The notes below the pieces were generated by a model. It searched no databases, was not told where the DNA came from, and was given only the letters and a program-made list of their open reading frames with translations. Source: Apiotrichum sp. Y4204 (taxonomy: Eukaryota; Basidiomycota; Tremellomycetes; Trichosporonales; Trichosporonaceae). From it: 64,000 nucleotides of DNA. The DNA lies in contig JAMYHL010000014.1 in the NCBI GenBank assembly GCA_025531455.1, positions 496,001-560,000 on the forward strand, written 5' to 3'. The translations under genes and the position numbers were made by a program. Each line of letters starts with the position of its first letter. Position 1 is the first letter of the stretch. This document shows, one piece after another, positions 33,654-44,390 of the stretch.

Positions 33654-36600
33654 CACTTGGGCCTCGCGTCTCGAGCCGCCGGTCTGTGCGGTGTGTGGCG
33701 ACGGCGACGTGTGCCTACTGATCTCTGAGCGTGATCAATCCCAGGCCGAGACTTTTCGACTTTGACGCGGGAGGAACGCCAAACAGGCGCAGGACCGTCT
33801 CTGGGGGGGCATGTCGTCCGACCGGACCGGGTTGCGCTCGGGGAGGAAATCGTTCCGGGTGGCTTTGGGGGACAAGGTTGGGGGTCCGAGCGCCTAGGTG
33901 CCGCCCGCCATCTTGGCCCCGTAGGCGACTGGACACTGGGCCGTCCCGTCCCGTGGCCCCGTGGCACCGTGGCACTCGCGCACCGGATTCGCATTGATCT
34001 CCGGGCTCTGGGCTTTGTCCGGTCACCGGCGCCACAGGTACGAGTGTGCCGAGCCGAGTGCCATGTGCCATGTGCCGCGCCGCGTGTCGCGGACGGTCAC
34101 TTCGAGGTGACCTTCCATCCCTCATGTGTGAGTTGTCGCCGTGTGGCGTGCGGATGTTTCTCCATCACGGCGCGCCACAGATGTGCGTTGCGCACTGGCC
34201 TCGTCTTCACATTACAGCATGTGTTCAGCATCCTTTTTACTGTTGCATTTTTTTTTTCTCAACAAACCCCAACGCTCCTTCGGCCGATAGCTGAACACAG
34301 CCCTGTCTTCTGCATCTATGTGTATTTTCCGCTGCTGACATCAGACCAGGAGGCATGATCTGAGGCGTGATCCGTTTCCGTGACTCTGTTCCTGCGGTGT
34401 TCTGGAATATCACCCGTACTGTGCACATCTTGCAATGCGTACCTCCAACTGCCACACATCTGCCGTTGAGGTCCGGACCTAAATCTCCGCCGAAAGCCCC
34501 TCTGCGCCGTTGTGGGGTGGGTGTGCTCCAGTGGGATTTACTTTGTGGGGTTCGGGCGATATAGTGAGAACCCCGCTGACAGGTTGGACCACATAACAGG
34601 TCCACAGTACTTCTTCATTCACGCGCACTCAATACTGAACCTGTTCTTGACAAGACCGTGACTGACTTTCGCATCAGACTCTCGTGATTGTGCCACCTGG
34701 TGTGTGCGTGAAGTTGACGGACAGGTGTGACAGGTGCCTCTTCCACCGACATGCACACTATGTAAAGATGCGTCAAGCATGTCGATATCTCGATATATCA
34801 ATATGCTACTCACTACTTGCCGCTTGCGGCGGCCTCGCACTGATTCCACAGTAGGCTCAGACGGTGACATTGCATGCCCGTAACGTAACGTAACAGGACA
34901 TTGAGATCCCATCACACCATTCACAGCATAACAGCTGAGCCTGTCACGCTTTTTAGCCTATGTGTTCTTAAAAATCTGGTGCTCCTGGATCGCCGACTCT
35001 GCCTACATGCCCAAACTCTAACTTTTACTTGCTTTAAACCCGTGCGTTCCGACGTGCCTGTCTCCCATGGGCCAGCAGTGATGGGCGCGTGGCCATGAAG
35101 CCAAGAGAGGCTCTGTGCCGCTCACGCCAATGTCCACAATGGGACAAGGCTCACGGCTCAAGGCACACACTCTCGGGGAACTGCCCCTCGTGATCTGTCT
35201 GTGTAGTGTCCGCTCACGCTTCTATGTCGTGTGGCGCGCGTGAGCATCACCAGTCTCCCGTCCTCGGTTTGCTTGCGCCTTGGGTCGGAAAGGAAAGCCG
35301 CCAACCCTCACGCTGAAGAAGGTTGCTGTTCCTGCGGTTGAAGACTGATGGCGGATTAAATGTGGCACTCGGCATAACGTCCTTGTATGCCGTAACAACG
35401 CATTTCCGCCCCTGCCGTCACCAGTCTTCAGCCGTACTTGCCGTCGATCCACCAAGATGCGGGCCGACGAGGGCGCGAGCAGCCGCCGGCCCGATGCAGA
35501 TCCTATGCCCTGCCCTGCCCCTTCACCGGCATGCATTCAAACTTATTTGCTAAGCTTCACCTTGATTGGGTCGATATTGGCGCTATTGCCACCAAGCGAC
35601 CTCGGCGATCGAACTCTTCGGCGCACACAATCCGACCAAAGCCACACCTTATAGCTCTGCATACTGCACCCGGGTATGAACTCCAGGCCGCTCGGCAACT
35701 CCAGTGGGTTCTCGGTGCGCTCTGGGTTGGCGATTGCACTTTGTTGAGCGGCACAGGTGATTGATTAACGCGTACACGGCTAGTTGCTCGGTATTCGGCG
35801 ATGGGGGCGAGCTTGGCGATAGGCCAAGATGCCACTAGTACTGGCGCTTCCAGTATCTGATGTGCACAAACAACGCCACGCCACGCACTCGTACGCCGGT
35901 CATCATCCACTACAGCCAGCTCGGTAAACATCCTCCATCAAGGAATAAAAATGCGCCACCCAAACCAACGTGTGGTCGACCCGGCACCTGAGCAGCCCGT
36001 CCGGCCCGTGGTACGTCACAGCGTTCCGTGTCCTGGGATCCTATCGGCCACGAAGAGCCACCATTACGGCACCGGCCCCTGCACCGGTACCGCGACCAAC
36101 AGACGATCCGCATCTCTGTTCGTCCTGTTCGGGTTGTCTGTGTTCACCATATCTGCTGCTCCGGTTCCCATCGGGTTCCGCATCCCTGCTCACGGCGACC
36201 TTGCCCAGATGGGAATAAGCAGGTCCGCGTCCGGGAACGCTATCGGGCCCTGTCCCGTCGGATCCATCCCACCGCAGACAAATCCAGGAGGACAGGGCCT
36301 AGTGTACTTCCGCGACGCCAGGTTTCCCGGTATCCATCAAGCGTCCAGGGCGCGCCGGATTAGGCAACCTGCAAGCTACTGGTGATCGCCATTAGTCGTC
36401 GGATCGGCCAGTGCTCGGAGACGGGAAGTGGGCCCGTACCAGGGGCTCGGGGTTGCGGTGCAAGGCTGGATTTCAAGCTCCCGAAGTACCAATGTTGATC
36501 CCCGCAATGTGACAATCAAATCAGCTGCGATCATCGATGTGGCGTGCAGAGCACGACGCCGAGGGACCGAGATTGAGGGATTCATTCGCGCATGTCGGCA

Positions 36601-38338
36601 CCGGTCGAGGTATGTATGTACAGCTGTGCCTTGGATTCTTGGATTCACGCACCTCTTCACATTGAGCGGTCACCGTTACAGCCATAATCGTGTAACGCTC
36701 GCCTTACCAAATATCAGTCCTGCTGATGCCGATGCTGTGCTGACCCTGTGACCATGATGACCATGATGACCGTAGAGCACCCTGCATCATGCACGGCGTA
36801 CACCCGGCCGTACACCCGGCCACCCGGCGGCGGTGACACACCGGGTACGCGGGGTAACGCACCGACGGCCACCTGCCATGATGTCTCGTCATGCGCTCAT
36901 GAATGACGTATGGCAAGCCGTTATCTCGAGAGCAGCCCTCCGGCCTCCGAGGTACAGATACCGTACGTACGCGATGGGTGGCTATGGCGCCTGCCTTAAG
37001 AATGGGCACGAGTGAACTGTGCAAGGAGAATGTAGAGTGTGTTGTACATACAGTACATTCTCACACTGTGGGGGAGTGTGAAGTCGGAGGAAGGTGGACG
37101 TAGACCGCAAACAAGCATACAATATTGGCTGAGAACCTACGTTACGAGATACAGGACTACAGTAATCACCACCTTGACGTTGTCCATCGTCGTAAGCAAG
37201 GCGCAAACACAAGGTACTGCGTTGACCTACCGCGAGTGTGCAGACAGTATGCACGCACGCATGCACGTATGCACAACACGGGTCCGTGTATCCGTGTGCC
37301 GTGTCGTACGCTCGCGACGCCACTCCCGACACCAGTACCTGGTTGCGCCTCCTCGGAGATTACTCGCGCCTCTGAATATTCACCGGCGGGCCGAGAGCCG
37401 CGGGCACACTACGTGATTAAGCCCCACTATAATTGCAGTATGCTCTGCTGTACGTACAGTATGAGGTGCGATACGTTTGCTGTGCCGTACGGTACCGCTC
37501 TCGTGCGTCGTGCTCGTCCCCGGTTCTCTATTCCTGGCTTTATGGCATAGAAGAACGCATGCGGACCATCGTGTGATCTCGTATCTCCCGACTGTCGATC
37601 TTCCCGCCTGTGGTACGCGTGCAAAACAAAAGAAAAGCATCGAGGTGGCGCAGCAGCGGGAGATGACTGAGCGCCGCTGAGAACAACACATGTATTGTTC
37701 CATTCCCGAGTGACTTCGGCTCCCTCCTGGATGGTATCAGGTTACCAAATACCATAGCGATCACAAAGGATCGACGCGCGACGACGACGATCAACGTCAC
37801 TTCTTAGCGCGTGTGGCGATCATTCAATGTTAGACTCCCGCGTAAAGCAAACCGCGCGTCCCGGGTGTCTCGGGAACGGCCCTCACTCGCGGCGTTGAAC
37901 CATATCGTGCGATTATGGAGAGACCGTCTCGAGTCTCCCTCCTGCTGCTGTGCGACGCGCTGTGGGGATTCACATCAGTGACATTGGCATCAATTGGATC
38001 GCCGCCCGATGTGCCACTAAGGTGATCGTCGTCTGATTTACAACGATCAGCGCTGATCAGCGTTAGTGGCACTAGTGTTGCTCTATTTGGATCGTAGGCA
38101 ATTGACACTTGATTGTCGCAACCCAGATCATCAACAGAAGCACACTCCATATTCTTCGGCTACTTGTCCTCGTAATGCTCGTCTCTGACGGGCACACTCT
38201 CTTAATTAAATCAAGGGATAGTTTGCGCTACAGTACTCTATCTCCATAGTGAGCCGCGCCAGAACATCCGAGATCATCTACTAGTTGCCCAAGGTTTGGG
38301 TTTTGGTCGTTCCCGTCGTCGCTGCCATGTTCTTTGCT

Positions 38339-38406
38339 AGCTCTTCCAGCTCTTCCAGCTCTGCCAGCTCTGCCAGCTCTGTTCGCACTGCTAGCACTGC
38401 TAGCAC
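38339..38406. repeat. 9-bp minisatellite (AGCTCTKCC) and CTAGCACTG units
   Basis: Five 9-bp units (AGCTCTTCC twice, AGCTCTGCC twice, then a variant) are followed by two ACTGCTAGC-type 9-bp units. A multiple-of-three unit is common in coding repeats, but the surrounding frame (38285-38554) is not convincing as a gene. Confidence 0.8.
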
Positions 38407-38576
38407 TTCGTTGCTCTTGGATCAAGTTGGCTCCAATAATCAGGGAGGAACCCAATCCAGCAGCGTCCCGCCACATCCAGTGTTGCTATTCTATAAGTTT
38501 CTCAAGATCGTCAGTCGTTGCCACTACATCCGAGCCGACGCGAGTGGATATTAGTCCTCGTGAACTTATAAAGCCG

Positions 38577-38606
38577 CGGACGTCAAAGCCCCGGACGTCA
38601 AAGCCC
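38577..38606. repeat. 15-bp direct repeat x2
   Basis: Unit CGGACGTCAAAGCCC twice head to tail, followed by a GC-rich palindromic tail. Confidence 0.8.
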
Positions 38607-38650
38607 CGGGTCCCGGGATCCATTACTGACGCTGCCTGGACTCGCGCCTG

Positions 38651-40147
38651 TCGTGTGGCACGGAGAATGTGACATTTCGAGGCGACTAAACCTTGGCGAA
38701 CCTTGTCGTCGGGCACGTCGCGGCACTAGTAGCAGCGGTAGTGACCGGGCAATCCGCCAGTGTGTTTTGCCAAGTAATCCGAGATGTGGGCCGGTTACGC
38801 GTAGAGGCGAGTCGAGGACGAGGACGGGACGACCAAAGCTGAGCTTGCGGGCGTTATAGGCTTTCCCAGTCGGGGGTCGGGAATACTTGCGGCCAAGGAG
38901 CGTCGGCGGCGAATGTGGGTCGGTACGGTACGGTATCGGAATGGGGAATTCCGGAAGGGTGCTTCAAAGCGCACATCTAGAGCGCGACTAACCCGGGGGG
39001 AAGAGGCACTATGTGGTGTCTCGAGTCTTCCCAATCTCTCTTCACACCATTTTTGCCTAAACCGGCCGCTATCGAGCTCGGGAACTCAGAGGGGGCGCAG
39101 GCTCGCGGCAGCCGGGGATCGGAGGGAGGCCGGGCGACACCTGGCGTCTGTCGTTAGTCCGCGGCACTCTGAGGCGGACACGCGGTACGACGCGGACTAG
39201 ACGCGGAGACTGCGCGTGGGCTGGAATCGGCGCTGGACCCTCGTTCTGGCCCCAATGGTTCCACCCACCTCGGGCCTCTTCTCAACAGAGGCACGTGCCT
39301 TGAGCCCACTACGATACTCCAGACAGACTGTCAAGGCCTGGCAAGGCAGGGTGGGAGGGTTCGTAACTCACTAATCCGGTCGCTCCGCACTTTCTGCACC
39401 TTCTGAACGCTTTACACACTCCGCACACGCTGCACGCTCCCCAGTCACTCACCTGCGTTAGTAACCCCGCCAGATACTAACTCATAACCCAAGTGCACGC
39501 TCCACCCCAACGCGTGAGCGTCCCACTTCCCGAGGGGAATTTGGGGACGAGAAATCTAGGGCCGTCGCTACCACGTTGGGGAGCGCTGGAATTGGGTTCG
39601 CGACGCGACGTTACGGCACTGCGGCTACTGTGGATCGTTAGTTGGTCTGCCTCATATTGGGGGCGTTCGCTCGTCGTCTTGTGGGTGTTGTCCGTGTTCT
39701 AAGTTGTTTTGCGTGCTTTACTATCCGACAGTGAGCGTTGATGATCAGTTGGTCTGCCTCCGAGGGCGTTCACTCGTCTTTATGAGTAGTTCCTCGTCCG
39801 TGTCCGGGGTTATTCTGTCACTCTCCATTGATTAGGCCCCTTTTGTTGTCCGCTTATTCCTGTCCGCTTCTCGCCCTTTACTCTCCCCCGAGGTTAGTCT
39901 GGTGCTTGCTTCAGCTTGGCCACGGTCTGTCTAATGTTCGTAGCATTGTCGCACTACTGACGATCACGTCACTCGGAGGGGGATGAGGAAGATGCGGTGA
40001 GGGTGTGAGGGTGGGTGTAAGCACAAGGGTGGACGATCCGGGACAACGCTACGGCTGGGCTATGTTACAGTTGATAAGCGAAACAAACAGAGAGAGAGGG
40101 AAGCACAGTTCCCCATTTTTTGGACGATGCTCAGCATGGCACCTGAT
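38651..40147. other. Gene-free block, part 4, 3-prime flank of the bestrophin gene
   Basis: No exon found. It contains an imperfect duplication at 39641-39700 and 39748-39810. The last ~150 bp are the expected 3-prime region of the minus-strand bestrophin gene. Confidence 0.45.
39641..39810. repeat. Imperfect ~60-bp direct duplication
   Basis: The string GTTGGTCTGCCTC occurs at 39641-39653 and 39748-39760. Each copy is followed by GGGCGTTC, CTCGTC and a GTCCGTGT string with small gaps. Offset about 107 bp. Confidence 0.65.
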
Positions 40148-42181
40148 CTAGACCGACTGCGGGGTGCGCATGCCGGACGCCTGCCGCCTCGCGGGGCCCA
40201 TGGCGAGCTGGGTACGGATCTCGGCGACGGACATGTGGCCGAGACGCTCGGCGGAGGGCGCTTCTGGGCCGAGGGGCCAGCTGTTGCCGCTGAAGAGGAC
40301 ATCGTCGATGTTGGTGGGCGGCTGGGCAGTTATCGCCTCGAGCTCCTTGGCGATGATCTCGCGGCAGAAGTAGCCGAGGTTGAGGTCGTTCTTGTCGTAT
40401 CCGAAGGGGTTCTCAATCTCCTCGGCGATCGAGGCGTAGCCGAATACAATGTAGGTAACGATCACCACGGCAGGAATGGTGACCCACTCAAACTTGGCCT
40501 CGATGAGCTGGAACGGCAGAGCGAGGCAGTAGATCCATGAGACCTCCCAGATGTGGGCGTTGTATGACCAGGGAATAGGGGTGGTGAGGATACGCTCCAG
40601 GCTTGCGAGGGCGTCGTTGAGCGAGTTGAGGATGTTGTGGAGCTGGGTAATGGTAGGAACGTCGATGGTCTTGCGCTTCTGCATGACGCTGACCCACGAG
40701 CTCATGAACAGGACAACCTCGAGGGGAACATTCTGGCCGACACCAGCACCGCGGCTGAACGCCATCTCACCCGTGTTCTGGCGGCGGGCAATGGGGCTCG
40801 TAGGGGACTCCCTGCGCCGCTTCCATGCCTTGTGCAGGAACAGGCTGCTCCACTTGAACTTTGGCGCCTGGTTCGAGGGCTTCAGCGTCGGGCGTCCGTT
40901 CCACTCGAACGTCTCAGCCTTCTGAATAGACGACTCGGAGACAGTCGTGTCGGTGTGGCAGGGGCGGTTGGCGCTCAGCGACGGCAGTCCGTCCGCGATG
41001 TTGACATTGCACGGGTCTGGCAGCGCCGAGGGCAGGTCGAGCGAGGGAATGAAGTTGACTAGGTAGAAGAGATCGTCATACAGGCTGCGGGGTTAGCTTC
41101 TTGACACAATGACGCCATCAACTTACATTCCCTCCTCGCCGCGAAGGTAGTGCTTGACAGCAACGGCAAAGGCAAGAGACAGCTGCACGATCGACTTCTT
41201 CTCTAGGGTGGCATGGGCCATGTCGCGCGCCTGCTCCTGGGGGTCGGTCGGCGGCTCAAGGACGAGGGAGTTGGGGCCTGTGTGTGAGCTGTGATCTGAA
41301 GACTAATCTTCCAGCTGTAACGCATGACTCTTGTTCACTCACAATGGATCCAAACAATCCTGGCCCAGTTCCTTGCAGCCACGGTGATCTGCGACCACAG
41401 CTTACGGCCTTCCGAGTACTTCTCGTATGCCGAAGAGGTACTGTGGTGGTGTCAGCAGGCGACATCGGGAGGGACATTATGATAGCAACGTGTGGTTGCC
41501 GATAATGGCCCCGTGTGGTTGCATGATGAAACGTACCGATAAGAGAGGGTCAAACCGAGCAGCACACCTGTTTGTGTCAGATTTTCGTGTCCACTTTGCC
41601 ACCGATGACGTTCTGCCATTGTCCTCCCCCGCAGCTTCCGCAGCTCTTGTCTACACCAATGCCCACCCTAGCGACGCTATCGATGGCAGCAGAAGACCAT
41701 TCGTGGGATCTTGGGATGCGTTTGTCATGCGTACCGCTCCACCGGAACAGACCTGATCCACTGATCCCACTGATCCACTCCCGGCCCCCGTTTTCAAAGC
41801 GTCCCTGCCTGTGCGCAGCCGCCAAGATCACGGGCCACCAGGCGTTATCACATGCACCCTTTGTCCACCTCGCCAATCCCTTCTTTACACGTTCGTCGTC
41901 ACGGGCTTGCGGGGTGGTCTCTAGCTCCGCCCGTCGACATCCAACTCACCGAGCACGGTAATCATGGTGGTGGGGATGCTTGCTTTGTGGCCGGTGTGTT
42001 CGTTGACCAGGACGACCATGGTGGACCACCCGCCCATGAAGAGCAGGTGGGGCCAGATGCGGAAGATGGCCGTGGCGGCTATGGCATTGAAGAAGTGAAT
42101 AGCGGTCTTGTGCGGGCGGTGACGGAGAATGTCAAACTCGCGCGCCGAGAAGTGCGGGTCGTCGTCGGAGGACCGGGTCAT
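40148..42181 (-). CDS. Bestrophin-family anion channel (UPF0187/RFP-TM type)
   Basis: Five minus-strand exons: 41950-42181, 41537-41567, 41343-41440, 41127-41277, 40148-41084; phases match, 482 aa. Family landmarks: the N-terminal FNAIAATAIFRIWPHLLF helix; GVLLGLTLSYRTSSAYEKY followed by EGRKLW; RNWARIVWIHC; and the late EIENPFGYDKNDLNL motif, which corresponds to the family's acidic clasp and anion-pore region. Bestrophins form pentameric chloride or bicarbonate channels. Fungal members are poorly studied and are thought to act in anion homeostasis at the plasma membrane or vacuole. Exon 2 is only 31 nt, and the intron after exon 1 (41568-41949) is 382 nt, long for this genome. The start at 42179-42181 gives MTRSSDDDPHFSAREFD; an upstream in-frame extension is possible but less likely. 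Confidence 0.93.
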
Positions 42182-44390
42182 GGCGAATACAGTCCCTAGT
42201 GAGATCCGAGGGGGAACCGAGTGGGGAACCGAGTTTGTGTCTGGTAAGAAAGCGAAGAGCAAATGTAGATAGTCACGGCGGCGATGTCAATGGCCAGCAA
42301 AGACACAATACAGTCTGAGGACAGCTGCGCCGGTCTGGAGGGAACTGGAAATGGAGGAAGGCGAGTTTAGGGAGCGTGGGGAGCACAGAGGCAAACGTGA
42401 ACGAGCGCTTTTTGTAGTAGGTACGATGTGAGGTAGAGACGTCGATGAAGATCAAGAGTTGCAGTAGTAGTGATGTCTCTTGCTGCGCGACGAAGGTAAC
42501 CTGTGGGAGCGAGGGCTGCTTCTTGCTCGACGAGGTCCTTCTTGCTGCTGCTGCTGCGCTCTTGTTGCGTCAGACTGAGCAACGCACGACAAAGCACACT
42601 TTTTAGGACAGGAGAAGCTTTGCGGCTGTACTCGCGTTTCAGAAACAGCGGCTGGCGGATCCTCTGCGGATCCACGCGGCAACAGGGGGAGAAACCAAAC
42701 GCGTCTCCAGCGTCTCCAGCTTGTCCAGGAATGGCCAGGATAGCCATACGACGGCGTAGTCCGGACCGAGTCCATTCGCGACGAGGCGCGGAGGCATGGG
42801 GTGGACCTTTATTAGGGCCTGGAGCACCTTGGGACCTGGAGGGCACAGCGCGTCGAAATGCATGCCGTTGTGTGCCGTTGTTGGATGGACCAGTTTGTTC
42901 ACTTTGCCCTTTGTTTGTCCCTTGCTCCTGGCCCTGTTTGTCCTGTCGCGATTCCTGCCTCACGGCCTCACGGACCCCCCTCACGGCCCACGGCGCCCAT
43001 GGTCCGGCGCGATCCGGCGATCCGGTGGCCGGTTGGGTGGCCGGTGGAGATCTGGAACAAGGGCCGAACAAGGGCCCATTCCCACTCTGCATGCTCTGCT
43101 CATTCCTCCACTCCGCTCTCTCCAGGCGTTTCCAACCCAACCATGCTATCTCTGTCTGGTTTGAGACTGATCAACTGAGCCAAGGAGTTCCATAGTGGAG
43201 CACCGGTTCAGAGGCAGTGCTTGTCTCGATTAGCCTCGGAAATAGACGCGTAGAGAGGCCCGGTTAACGGGAGAGGGCAAGGGGTTGCGTGGCCGACAGG
43301 GACGGTTGGGATGGTGAGCACACAAACGAGGACTGCGCATTGAGGCTGGGTAACAAAAGCGGGGCTGGGCCCTGTCGCACCCAGCAGTAACCACAGGACT
43401 GGAGTGGTCCTAACGGCCTAACGTCGTTAACGTCACCTCCCTGCAACTCCGCTCTTTCTCTATGCGGCTCAGAATACCTGCAGGAGCAAAAACCTGGATC
43501 CGGATCTAGACATGGCTGGCCAGATCGCCGGATCGCAACAATTGCATGGGAGTGCGGTATGTTTTTGCTCACTGTGGGCCTGCTTGGCACTGCATCCACT
43601 ACTGGTTAACCTTTTTTTTAGAGTAGAGCGGACATGGCGGAGAGTGTATATCCGTTCCTTTCTCGGTATCTGTATCTGCTCCTACTGTCTCGGGCGTTTG
43701 GCCGCGGGTTGACCTGGTGATAAGTAAAGGCGATAGGCTGCGGATCTGCTGATATGGCGATGAATGGCGGAGAGATATCGAGAGAGGAAGGGATAGCCTC
43801 TCAGCGGTCGCGGGCGTTGCGGAGCACTCTTCTGCTGGTTCTGTTGTTCGGCGTTGTCCGTTGATCATCCGTTCTCTGTGTATGGCGTGTGGGAACGCTT
43901 GACAGGGGGGGCCAGTGACGGTGGTTGACTCGTTTCAAACTGGATTGGCTCTGCTGCATCCTGCTGTCTGCTCGCCTTCCCCGTACGCTACAAGTCTTCC
44001 TTCTCACAACTCCTCTCTCGTCACCATTCACCACACGTACACTATTCAGTGTGCTTCTTGTCTTCCCTCTTTCCCCCTGTGTGTCGTGAGCTCGTGGGCA
44101 TGTTGGACCCACCTTTTCGTCTCCTACATCTCCTCTTCTTTCGGTTGTTGCCATGATCAGTTCTCGTTTCTCCATTCTTCTCATCTCTGCTCTCGTCGCC
44201 GTGAGCTCAACCTCTGCCTCTCGTTCTCTCTAGTTCATTAACAAAACACTGCCCCCGCACTCCCACCCGCGGTGCCTGCCGTTACTTCTACTCACCATCT
44301 TCCCGCGTTCATGTCCAGCCTGACAACCACTAGCTGCTAGCTGACCACTCCTGTCCTGTCCCATAGTCTCCGCTCCCACTAGTTTCCGGC
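42182..44390. promoter_or_regulatory. Divergent intergenic region upstream of the bestrophin and the acidic-protein genes
   Basis: 2.2 kb between two divergent starts. No credible exon was found; the 231-codon plus frame at 42503-43195 lacks an identifiable domain. The stretch 43960-44260 is C/T-rich on plus, as expected for the leader of the plus-strand gene. Confidence 0.5.

Larger units (their letters stand above)
28301..34200. other. Gene-free block, part 2
   Basis: About 5.9 kb. Frames are all short and low quality. None shows a domain, a good ATG plus splice partners, or the codon bias of neighbouring genes. Both strands were read for reverse-transcriptase, integrase, transposase and tRNA motifs; none was seen. 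It contains short palindromes (28591-28605) and tandem repeats (31923-31943, 33618-33653). Confidence 0.5.
34201..38650. other. Gene-free block, part 3: visibly more AT-rich stretch
   Basis: By eye this 4.4-kb part has more A/T than the flanking genes and is dense in short tandem motifs: CGTAA x3 at 34879-34893, TGACCATGA x2 at 36749-36766, GTACACCCGGCC x2 at 36798-36821. No exon, tRNA or transposon motif was recognised. Base composition was not computed. Confidence 0.45.

Noticed and set aside
42503..43195. 231-codon plus frame between the bestrophin and acidic-protein genes
   Set aside because: Cys/Arg/Pro-rich without domain, and it lies in the divergent promoter region. No splice or conservation argument supports it.
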